This document shows, piece by piece, positions 1-5,875 of a DNA stretch of 6,759 nt. Origin of the DNA: CAYWXK01 sp964462515 (lineage in GTDB: Bacteria > Planctomycetota > Phycisphaerae > Sedimentisphaerales > Anaerobacaceae). The stretch lies in contig CAYWXK010000095.1 in assembly GCA_964462515.1 (NCBI GenBank), positions 1-6,759 of the forward strand, given 5' to 3'. The position numbers and the translations under genes are program-made. Position 1 is the stretch's first letter, and each line of letters begins with the position of its first letter. Below the pieces are notes generated by a model that was given only the letters and a program-made list of their open reading frames with translations, was not told the origin of the DNA and did not search any database.

Positions 1-51
1 AAATACCTCCTTTTTGCGTTGAAAGAATTACAAAAATTCGGTTCATACTAA
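1..51 (+). CDS. C-terminal end of an upstream gene (partial, unidentified)
   Basis: Frame 1 is open from the left edge and ends at TAA 49-51. It reads KYLLFALKELQKFGSY, which is an ordinary amphipathic protein C-terminus. The other two + frames stop at 20-22 or run through the terminator. The stop lies only 5 bases before a strong rho-independent terminator pointing the same way, which is the main reason to believe it. With 16 residues the product cannot be identified. The alternative reading is that bases 6-12 are a minus-strand Shine-Dalgarno sequence (AAGGAGG on that strand) for a divergent gene whose start lies off the left edge. Confidence 0.45.
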   Translation, partial: KYLLFALKELQKFGSY

Positions 52-56
52 TCCAT

Positions 57-97
57 GCCCCCCTTCTTGCTTTCACAAGAAAGCGGGGGGGCTTTTT
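57..97 (+). terminator. Rho-independent terminator
   Basis: A G+C stem (six C at 58-63 against G at 85-91, with G57 and C92 able to extend it) closes over an inner perfect hairpin. The inner hairpin is GCTTTC (69-74), loop ACAA, GAAAGC (79-84). A bulge of about 5 bases, TTCTT, sits on the left arm. An alternative inner pairing, TTCTTG with CAAGAA, is also perfect. TTTTT follows at 93-97. The T tract fixes the direction as +; the reverse strand has no T run after the stem. It most likely ends the transcript of the gene finishing at 51 and isolates the downstream peptidase gene. Confidence 0.85.
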
Positions 98-179
98 GCA
101 TTATTCAATTTAGCAACAATGGCCTCCAAGTCAAACAAAAAAACTCCGGTAAAAGGAAACCAAAGGTTACAATTTCTCC

Positions 180-208
180 TTGACACGCCAACGAACTACA
201 AATAACGT
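180..208 (+). promoter_or_regulatory. Possible sigma70-type promoter for the peptidase gene
   Basis: A perfect TTGACA -35 hexamer lies at 180-185. With a 17-base spacer, the hexamer at 203-208 is TAACGT, which matches the -10 consensus at its first, second and last positions only. Transcription would then start near 215 and give a leader of about 58 bases before the ATG at 273. It lies downstream of the terminator at 57-97, where a new promoter is expected. The -10 is weak, and sigma factor preferences of this lineage are not known from the window. Confidence 0.35.
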
Positions 209-220
209 AAATAGTGGCCG

Positions 221-236
221 TGCGTGGGAACACGCA
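221..236 (+). other. Small hairpin with GGAA tetraloop in the 5' leader
   Basis: TGCGTG (221-226), loop GGAA, CACGCA (231-236) is a perfect 6-bp stem closed by a GNRA-class tetraloop, 36 bases before the ATG at 273. If the promoter at 180-208 is right, it would sit almost at the 5' end of the mRNA, where such stems often protect transcripts from decay. It has no T tract, so it is not a terminator, and it does not cover the ribosome-binding site. Confidence 0.4.
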
Positions 237-262
237 AAATGGATGGCAAGGAAAACTAAAAT

Positions 263-267
263 AGGAG
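263..267 (+). promoter_or_regulatory. Ribosome-binding site fixing the start at 273
   Basis: AGGAG lies 5 bases upstream of the ATG at 273. The longer in-frame alternatives, TTG at 180 and ATG at 243, lack any purine-rich site. Only the start at 273 places a signal peptide at the N-terminus. Confidence 0.8.
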
Positions 268-272
268 TGTTT

Positions 273-932
273 ATGAATAAGAATTTTGTTCTGGCAGCTT
301 TACTTATCGTTTCTATCGTCTCCGCTGCAAATGCGCAGGTTATTGTCTATCTTGATGTCAATGATGTTAATGACTCACCCAAGCTGGTGGAATGGGGAAA
401 GACAGCAAAGGTGCTCATCGAGCAGTGGCACCAGAGAACGGTAAATCTTATTCCGACGAAAGGATTTGATGTGCCGACAGAGGTCTGGCTAAAAATACGT
501 AAATCAAACAGGGGCATCGCCGGAACTTCCGGTGGACACATCACAGTCTCCTCCGGCTGGATAGAAAAACATCCTGAGGATATCGGCTTAGTCTTCCACG
601 AACTGGTGCATGTAATACAGGATTACAAAGGAGCTGATGCCGGCTGGCTGACCGAAGGAATTGCCGATTACCTGCGCTGGGCGATTTATGAAGGTAAGCC
701 CCAGGATTGGTTTCCATTCACGGACAAGCCCCAGGGCTATAAGGATAGCTACCGAGTGGCCGGTGGATTTCTGTTGTGGTTGGAAACCGATGCCTGCCCC
801 GGAATAGTGAACAAACTCAATACCGGTATAAGGAAACGCACCTATAAAGATGAAACCTTTTTTGAGAAGGAAACAGGACGCACACTTGATACACTTTGGA
901 CGGACTATATAAAAGATAGAAAGAAGACCTAA
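273..932 (+). CDS. Secreted zinc metallopeptidase-like protein, plant basic secretory protein (BSP) family
   Basis: Predicted 219-residue exported protein. Residues 1-21 form a Sec signal peptide: Lys at position 3, a hydrophobic core, and a likely cut after ANA. The HExxH zinc site is HELVH at residues 109-113, followed at 124-133 by GWLTEGIADY, whose Glu128 is a plausible third ligand. A Gln two residues after the second His, then GWLxEGIADYxR, is the signature of the plant basic secretory protein family, found widely in bacteria as small secreted putative peptidases. The length suits a single-domain member. The frame is open further upstream, to a TTG at 180, but the ribosome-binding site and signal peptide support 273. 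Substrate unknown. It is separated from the next gene by 114 bases and probably has its own promoter, so a link to the glycan genes is only positional. Peptidase activity itself is inferred from the motif. Confidence 0.85.
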   Translation: MNKNFVLAALLIVSIVSAANAQVIVYLDVNDVNDSPKLVEWGKTAKVLIEQWHQRTVNLIPTKGFDVPTEVWLKIRKSNRGIAGTSGGHITVSSGWIEKHPEDIGLVFHELVHVIQDYKGADAGWLTEGIADYLRWAIYEGKPQDWFPFTDKPQGYKDSYRVAGGFLLWLETDACPGIVNKLNTGIRKRTYKDETFFEKETGRTLDTLWTDYIKDRKKT

Positions 933-1031
933 CCGACTTGTGGTTCGTGAAACGTGAATCATCGTTCGTAATACAAGATACTAAGAATGGAATCTCATTA
1001 TGAACAATTGGAAAAACGGAAAAGTTTATAT

Positions 1032-1038
1032 AAAGGAG
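1032..1038 (+). promoter_or_regulatory. Ribosome-binding site fixing the start at 1047
   Basis: AAAGGAG lies 8 bases before the ATG at 1047. The earlier in-frame ATG at 987 has no such site and would put a charged 20-residue extension in front of the signal peptide. Confidence 0.85.
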
Positions 1039-1046
1039 TCCACATT

Positions 1047-2990
1047 ATGAAAAACGTGCATATCTTTTCAATCGTAATTGTCGGATTTTCAATGCTAATA
1101 GGTAACGGACCTATTCTGCGAGCGGCTGAGCAGGGATTCGTCTCTCTATTTCCCACCGACAATTTGGAGGGATGGAAGGTAAGCGACTGGTCGAATGTCG
1201 CTACGCCGCAGAAGGTCGAGGGGACGCCGTGGAGAATTGAAAATGGTGTCCTCTACGGTCTGAATAAACGCACCTGGATAACATCCCCCAAAGAGTATGG
1301 CGACTTCATCCTGAAGCTTGAATCCTTAATAACCACAGGCAGCAACGGCGGCATCGGGCTGCGGTTTCCGCCGGAGGGCGACCCAGCCTATACAGCAATG
1401 GAAATTCAGGTCGTTGACCACGAGGTCTATTATGGCGGCAAATCCCAGCCCCAGCAGCGAACAGGGGCAATCTATGATGAGATAGCCCCTGTCAAAGATG
1501 TTGTCAAACCACCAGGCCAGTGGAACTCCTGGGAAATTACAGCTAAGGGCAGCCAGGTAACAATCGTTCTCAATGGCCAGAAGATAATAGATGCAGACTT
1601 ATCCCGCGAAACAAAAGCAAGACAGGAAAAAGGCCCTGCCCTTTCGCAGCGGCCGCTTAAGGGACACATCGGTTTTCAGAACCTAAACGGCACAATCACT
1701 CTGCGAAACATTTCGATTAAGCAGCTTGATGGCGGCGAAGCTGACTTTGTGCCCCTGTTCAATGGTAAAAATCTTGACGGCTGGGCGAATGTCAACTGTG
1801 CGCCCCAAACCTGGAGCATGCGGGATGAAGTCATTGTATGCACCGGAATTCCAACAGGAGTATTGCGAACTGAAAAACAGTATGAAAATTATATTTTGGA
1901 GCTTGAGTGGCGGCATATAAAAGAAGGTGGTAACGCTGGCTTATTTATCCACTCGGATGCATTACCTGCGCCGGGTGAGCCATTTACCCGTGCCATTGAA
2001 GTGCAGATACTTGATGGCCGCAATACCGAAAATTACACCAGTCACGGCGATGTATTTGCCATTCAAGGGGCCGCTATGACACCGGACAAGCCCCATCCGG
2101 GCGGCTGGATGCGCTCGCTTCCGAGCGAACGGCGATGCAAACAGGCCGGCCAGTGGAACCATTACCGTGTTGAAAGCAGGGATGGAACGGTTACTCTGGC
2201 GGTTAATGGCAAAGTAGTAACCCGCGGCCAACGCTGTAATCCTCGCAAAGGATATATCTGCCTCGAATCCGAGGGAAGCGAAGTGCATTTTCGCAACATC
2301 AGAATCTGTGAATTACCCGGTTCTAATCCGCCTGTTGATATGGTTGCGAAGAAGGATGAAGGTTTCTACTCACTCTACAATGGTCTGGACCTTCACGGCT
2401 GGAAAAAGGTGGCTGGAAATGAAAATCACTGGCAGGCAAAAGACTGGACTCTTGATTATGATGGTAAGAGCCAGGCCAGCGACGACAAAAATCTCTGGAC
2501 GGAAAAGGAATTCGGCAATTTCGTTCTTATTGTAGATTGGCGTCTTCCAGCCCCACCTGTAACAGACAATGTCCCTGTGGTCTTGCCTGATGGTAATGAA
2601 GCTGCCGACCCCAACGGCAAACCGACAACAGTCTCCGTGCTTGATGCGGGCGACAGCGGTATTTATCTGCGAGGCGATTCAAAAAGCCAGATAAATATCT
2701 GGAATTGGCCTGTCGGCTCCGGCGAAATCTGGGGATACCGCACGGATAAGAATATGCCTGCAGAAGTGCGTAAGGCCGCAACGCCTATCCTCTGTGCTGA
2801 CAATCCCGTTGGGCAATGGAACCGTTTTGAGATTACAGTCATTGATGACCAGGTTACAGTCGTATTGAATGGTAAAACCGTAATCCACAAGGCCAGGCTT
2901 CCAGAAATGCCCAAACGCGGCCCCATCGCCCTGCAGCATCATGGCGACCCAGTCCAGTTTGCCAATATCTATATCAAGGAGCTCAATTAA
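1047..2990 (+). CDS. Secreted protein with three tandem DUF1080 (3-keto-disaccharide hydrolase) domains
   Basis: 647 residues, exported by a Sec signal peptide (about residues 1-26, ending ILRA). Three DUF1080 units follow, at about 30-227, 232-423 and 438-646. Each opens with a Phe/Tyr-rich strand and an L-x-G-W motif (LEGW 40-43, LDGW 243-246, LHGW 449-452), and each later has GQWN (157-160, 368-371, 589-592) followed by a VNG/LNG strand. DUF1080 (concanavalin-like fold) proteins cleave 3-keto-glycosides by hydrolysis or elimination. A single domain is usual, so three on one chain is uncommon. The units differ: the first two carry EIQVVD and EVQILD, while the third has SQINIWNW then GSGEIWGYRT and an extra loop at about 500-530, the style of a separate DUF1080 subclass. 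This argues for old fusion rather than recent internal duplication. It is followed 18 bases later by an oxidoreductase gene, giving an operon. The domain call is secure; the substrate is not visible. Confidence 0.9.
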   Translation: MKNVHIFSIVIVGFSMLIGNGPILRAAEQGFVSLFPTDNLEGWKVSDWSNVATPQKVEGTPWRIENGVLYGLNKRTWITSPKEYGDFILKLESLITTGSNGGIGLRFPPEGDPAYTAMEIQVVDHEVYYGGKSQPQQRTGAIYDEIAPVKDVVKPPGQWNSWEITAKGSQVTIVLNGQKIIDADLSRETKARQEKGPALSQRPLKGHIGFQNLNGTITLRNISIKQLDGGEADFVPLFNGKNLDGWANVNCAPQTWSMRDEVIVCTGIPTGVLRTEKQYENYILELEWRHIKEGGNAGLFIHSDALPAPGEPFTRAIEVQILDGRNTENYTSHGDVFAIQGAAMTPDKPHPGGWMRSLPSERRCKQAGQWNHYRVESRDGTVTLAVNGKVVTRGQRCNPRKGYICLESEGSEVHFRNIRICELPGSNPPVDMVAKKDEGFYSLYNGLDLHGWKKVAGNENHWQAKDWTLDYDGKSQASDDKNLWTEKEFGNFVLIVDWRLPAPPVTDNVPVVLPDGNEAADPNGKPTTVSVLDAGDSGIYLRGDSKSQINIWNWPVGSGEIWGYRTDKNMPAEVRKAATPILCADNPVGQWNRFEITVIDDQVTVVLNGKTVIHKARLPEMPKRGPIALQHHGDPVQFANIYIKELN

Positions 2991-2991
2991 C

Positions 2992-3000
2992 AAAGGAGGA
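2992..3000 (+). promoter_or_regulatory. Strong Shine-Dalgarno in the DUF1080 / oxidoreductase junction
   Basis: AAAGGAGGA occupies half of the 18-base gap between the two genes, with 9 bases from GGAGG to the ATG at 3009. There is no room for a terminator or promoter, which supports cotranscription with strong independent translation initiation of the oxidoreductase. Confidence 0.85.
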
Positions 3001-3008
3001 AACAAAAT

Positions 3009-4262
3009 ATGGATAAAACCAGTGCAATGCCTGAAAAGACCCTATCAACGTTTTACTCCCGGCGTCACTTCTTAAAGCGCGCAGGTTCCGCCGCAGCAGG
3101 CACAGTCCTATTTTCACAAGCCGCAATAGCGGTTGATACGACTCCTAAGAAGATTCGTATGGGGGTTGTAGGCGGTGGATTCGGGACCTCTTTTCAGTGG
3201 CACGAGCATCCGGACTGTATCGTTGAGGCCGTCAGCGACCTGCGCGAAGACCGCCGTAAGTTACTGATGAAGGTCTATAATTGCCAGAAGGCCTACAGCT
3301 CACTTGAGGAGCTTGTGCTTGATAAAAATGTTGACGCTGTGGCCATTTTTACCGATGGGCCGCTTCACGTGCAGCACACCGTTGAGGCGATGAAAAACGG
3401 TAAGCACGTGATTTCCGCGGTGCCTGCCGCCTGGGCGACAGTTGAGCAGACCCAGCTTCTATTGGATACGGTCAAAAAATACGGCCTGACTTATATGATG
3501 GCCGAGACCGGCCATTATCAGCAGTCAACAATTTCGGCCCGAAAGTTTTATCAGGATGGCAAATTCGGCTCTCTTTATTATTGCGAGGCCGAATACCAGC
3601 ACCCCGGCCTGGAAGTTCTTTACTTCTGGGACGGCAAACGCACCTGGCGATATGGAGTAGCACCAATGCACTATCCCACACATTGCACAAGCCAACTTGT
3701 TGGCGTAACAGGAGAGCGTTTGACTGAAGTGGTCTGTCACGGCTGGGGCGACGATAGTACCGTTCTCAAGGACAACGTGTACGGCAACCCATTCTGGAAT
3801 GAATCCGCGATGTTCAGGACTAATCGCGGCAATGCCTTTCGCGTCAATATCTGGTGGAAGGGTGCGCACCGTGGCTGCGAGCGGGCACAGTGGATTGGCG
3901 ATAAAATGAGCTTTTATGCTTCTCATCCGAACGGCATCGGGCCTGTCATTATTCGCTCCGGCGAACAGACGGAAAAAGACGATGCCGGTTTTGTCCGCAA
4001 AGCGCCACAGTTTGAGCAATACGAACAGATTCAGTGGTGGAAAACAGATATGCTGCCTGAGCCTCTGCGTCACGATAGCGGCCACGAAGGTTCGCATACG
4101 TTTCTGACGCACGAATTTATTGATGCTCTGGTTCACAATCGCCGGCCTGCTATCGATGTGTATGAATCTCTGGCCTATACTGTCCCCGGCATCATCGCGC
4201 ACGAATCGGCATTGAAAAAAGGCCGGCATATAAATATTCCTCAATATGACCGGCCATCTTAG
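3009..4262 (+). CDS. Tat-exported Gfo/Idh/MocA family oxidoreductase
   Basis: 417 residues. The N-terminus carries a twin-arginine signal, SRRHFLK at 17-23, with a hydrophobic stretch ending near AIA at 39-41. It is therefore probably folded with its NAD(P) cofactor in the cytoplasm and then exported. The Rossmann half starts at about 48 with GVVGGGFG (52-59). The usual EKP motif after the GKHV strand is AVP here (137-139), so its lysine is absent, as in a glycosidase-like branch related to GH109. The second half contains HYPTHCTS (221-228), whose His221 and His225 are candidate catalytic residues, and GWGDD (245-249). Family members oxidise or reduce sugar hydroxyls, and some cleave glycosides by transient C3 oxidation. 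Next to a DUF1080 protein, a 3-keto-glycoside role is the best guess. True substrate and direction are unknown. No clear terminator follows. Confidence 0.9.
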   Translation: MDKTSAMPEKTLSTFYSRRHFLKRAGSAAAGTVLFSQAAIAVDTTPKKIRMGVVGGGFGTSFQWHEHPDCIVEAVSDLREDRRKLLMKVYNCQKAYSSLEELVLDKNVDAVAIFTDGPLHVQHTVEAMKNGKHVISAVPAAWATVEQTQLLLDTVKKYGLTYMMAETGHYQQSTISARKFYQDGKFGSLYYCEAEYQHPGLEVLYFWDGKRTWRYGVAPMHYPTHCTSQLVGVTGERLTEVVCHGWGDDSTVLKDNVYGNPFWNESAMFRTNRGNAFRVNIWWKGAHRGCERAQWIGDKMSFYASHPNGIGPVIIRSGEQTEKDDAGFVRKAPQFEQYEQIQWWKTDMLPEPLRHDSGHEGSHTFLTHEFIDALVHNRRPAIDVYESLAYTVPGIIAHESALKKGRHINIPQYDRPS

Positions 4263-4320
4263 GCAGCAGGATAATCCAGCGCATTAAAACTTAATATTTA
4301 CGAATACCCTTAAATATATT
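4263..4320 (+). other. Noncoding spacer after the oxidoreductase gene
   Basis: AT-rich spacer with no gene. The only structure is an A/T-only inverted repeat, ATATTTA (4294-4300) with TAAATAT (4311-4317), which is weak and lacks a T tract. No convincing terminator is visible, so read-through from the operon into the next gene is possible. Confidence 0.4.
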
Positions 4321-4380
4321 TCGATAGGCGTCAACTTAGTTTACGCAAAGATAAAATTAGATTTTATGCTTGATAAATAG
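4321..4380 (+). pseudogene. Relic: C-terminus of a second copy of the downstream propeller-like gene
   Basis: In one frame this stretch ends NLVYAKIKLDFMLDK followed by TAG at 4378-4380. The complete gene downstream ends NLVYAKIKLDLIPDK followed by TAA. At DNA level 4333-4392 matches 5661-5720 at 55 of 60 positions without gaps, including 29 identical bases from 4336. Similarity continues 12 bases beyond the stop codons, so this is a duplicated DNA segment and not merely a conserved protein motif. Homology fades upstream of about 4321, and the frame closes at TAA 4285-4287. No start codon or ribosome site is present, so nothing is likely to be translated. The simplest history is a tandem duplication followed by loss of nearly all of the upstream copy. 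Confidence 0.8.
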
Positions 4381-4392
4381 GACTAACAAGTT
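4333..4392 (+). repeat. Direct repeat, left copy
   Basis: 60-base direct repeat partner of 5661-5720, offset 1328 bases. Mismatches fall at 4335, 4365, 4368, 4370 and 4380. It spans the last 15 codons, the stop, and 12 bases of 3' flank of the propeller-like gene. Confidence 0.9.
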
Positions 4393-4445
4393 CGATAGAC
4401 CAAAAGAATGGAAGAAATCTGGTATTTATTCCAGGATGTGGATTT

Positions 4446-5708
4446 ATGGCTAAGTTTACCCTGATTATACTCTTGATTTGTTTCTTTACGGGTAATTTAT
4501 GTGCTGAAGGTATTGTTTTGGACTCCAAAAATCTTTCAACCGCAATGTTCAATTGCTCTGATATTGGATGGATTGGGGTATTCATTGATTCTGAAAATAA
4601 TCCATTCATCAGAGTAACGGTTACAAGTCAGAATCCTCATGGCATCCATTTTCTTTACTCGAATAATAGTTGGCTTCCCTTGAAACAGTATGGTGGCCTA
4701 TGGGACGTATTTGTGAAAGACGGCTATTTTCATATGGCTTGTAAGAAAGATGAAACTATCTCCATCTATAAAGTGCGTAAAAATATCGAGCTTATAAGTA
4801 ATATCAGCATCGGAAGTTCTTTAAATGAGTACCTGATAGCTTATCACGGTGATAAAATTATACCTGTTCTTGGGTCAGACGAATCATACTATTTACTGAC
4901 CTCTTGCTGGGTATTTCCAATTAATCCTCGTGAGTTTTTCATAGATATTGTATCGGTCGGACATGGAAAATATTATAATAAACCCCTCTTGATAGAAGTT
5001 CAGGACGGTAAGCCCGGCAAACCCAAAAAGCTGCCTTACGGTGGCAAGAGAGACGAGACATATTATATTAAACAAGTAGCACAAAGTGGAGATTTAGTAC
5101 ACTTTTTGGGATTCCGGCAACAGGAAAAGCGTGCCTGGGGTTCGCCGAAAGAGCAATTCACACCAGTCCTATTGCATCACGCCACCTACGATTTGAAAAA
5201 GAAGAAAGTTACTCAGACTAATCCTATATGGACAGATACTCCCAGATTCGAAAAGGATACGGAGATTCGCTATGATTACAGAAACATTTCAATAGATGCG
5301 ATGGGAAGCAATGTTTTTGTTGGCTTTTCATGGGTGAAGAAGAAGAGTCTGACAAATCAGGTCGAAGTTAGATATATCGAATCAAATATATTCTATTGGG
5401 ATTGCAATCAAGGCAAGGTCAGCGAGGTTGAGAAAATCGCTGATGGTTTTCTTCCTATTGTTAAAGCAGACTCGTTCGGAAATGCCCATCTTCTATATGT
5501 CAACATAAAAGGGAATCTTATGCATAGGGTAAAGCGAAAAGATATCTGGCGGAAAGAAGATGTGCTTGTGGATAGGGTAGATGCAATACCCTATATCGAT
5601 AATATTGCTGCGGCGTTTGATAAGTATAATAACTTGCATGTGGTTTATCCATTAGGAGGCAATTTAGTTTACGCAAAGATAAAATTAGATTTAATTCCTG
5701 ATAAATAA
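4446..5708 (+). CDS. Exported beta-propeller-like protein, function unknown
   Basis: 420 residues. Residues 1-20 form a Sec signal peptide; the Cys at 19 lacks a lipobox, so a lipoprotein is not supported. The rest is rich in Tyr, Ile, Asn and Lys and has recurrent D-x-x-x-N-x-(H/F) strand motifs typical of BNR-type and lectin-like propellers: DSENNPF at 48-54, DSFGNAHLLYV at 342-352, DKYNNLHVVYP at 392-402, each followed by a G-N-L strand or an aromatic strand. No catalytic signature is recognised. Such proteins bind or cleave polysaccharides in many glycan loci, which suits the neighbours but is inference. The ribosome site is weak (AGGA at 4433-4436, 9 bases before the ATG). Base use differs from the flanking genes: sample line 4741-4800 has 18 G+C of 60 against 33 of 60 at 3721-3780, suggesting separate acquisition. 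A relic of a second copy lies just upstream. Confidence 0.75.
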   Translation: MAKFTLIILLICFFTGNLCAEGIVLDSKNLSTAMFNCSDIGWIGVFIDSENNPFIRVTVTSQNPHGIHFLYSNNSWLPLKQYGGLWDVFVKDGYFHMACKKDETISIYKVRKNIELISNISIGSSLNEYLIAYHGDKIIPVLGSDESYYLLTSCWVFPINPREFFIDIVSVGHGKYYNKPLLIEVQDGKPGKPKKLPYGGKRDETYYIKQVAQSGDLVHFLGFRQQEKRAWGSPKEQFTPVLLHHATYDLKKKKVTQTNPIWTDTPRFEKDTEIRYDYRNISIDAMGSNVFVGFSWVKKKSLTNQVEVRYIESNIFYWDCNQGKVSEVEKIADGFLPIVKADSFGNAHLLYVNIKGNLMHRVKRKDIWRKEDVLVDRVDAIPYIDNIAAAFDKYNNLHVVYPLGGNLVYAKIKLDLIPDK

Positions 5709-5720
5709 GACTAACAAGTT
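5661..5720 (+). repeat. Direct repeat, right copy (3' end of propeller-like gene and flank)
   Basis: Partner of 4333-4392. Here it is the intact C-terminal coding end plus 12 bases after the stop at 5706-5708. Beyond 5720 the two flanks lose similarity within about ten bases. Confidence 0.9.
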
Positions 5721-5875
5721 GGATTGAAAAACAAGGATTACAGGTTAAGGGGGAAGGATAAAAGGCAAGAATATTTTACGGTTTAGATATAAGCCGCGTG
5801 TTTTAATGAAGCAAAATGACCTAATAACAGGAAAAGGGAAATCATTTTTGAGGTGACGAAAAGCTGGAGGTAATT
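5721..5875 (+). other. Purine-rich leader before the second oxidoreductase gene
   Basis: Noncoding. It is strongly purine-biased (GGATT, AAGGGGGAAGGA, AAAAGG runs) with no hairpin followed by T residues. A TATAAG at 5788-5793 could be a -10 element, but no matching -35 is seen 16-18 bases upstream. It ends in GGAGG at 5866-5870, 5 bases before the ATG at 5876, a strong ribosome-binding site. Confidence 0.5.

Noticed and set aside
180..272. Longer N-terminus of the peptidase from TTG at 180
   Set aside because: No ribosome-binding site; the added residues are charged and would bury the signal peptide; AGGAG sits 5 bases before ATG 273.
1029..1034. TATAAA as a -10 box for the DUF1080 operon
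   Set aside because: It overlaps the ribosome-binding site, so a transcript from it would begin at or past the Shine-Dalgarno; the nearest -35-like TTGGAA is spaced by only 15 bases.
987..1046. Earlier start (ATG 987) for the triple DUF1080 gene
   Set aside because: No Shine-Dalgarno upstream, and the extension places 20 hydrophilic residues before the signal peptide; AAAGGAG precedes ATG 1047.
2112..2127. Perfect hairpin CGCTCG / CGAGCG with CTTC loop
   Set aside because: It lies inside DUF1080 domain 2 coding sequence, has no T tract, and is readily explained by the codons for an R-S-L-P-S-E-R stretch.
3525..4244. Long minus-strand open frame of 239 codons opposite the Tat oxidoreductase
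   Set aside because: It lies wholly inside a gene with a clear family match, has no ribosome site, and its protein has no recognisable fold or signal. It is a shadow of codon use on the + strand.
4294..4317. Inverted repeat after the Tat oxidoreductase as a terminator
   Set aside because: The stem is only A/T pairs with a 10-base loop and no T run, so it would not be a stable terminator.
5806..5856. Small ORF of 16 codons in the leader of the second oxidoreductase
   Set aside because: No ribosome site, no recognisable peptide, and an ordinary length for chance in this region.
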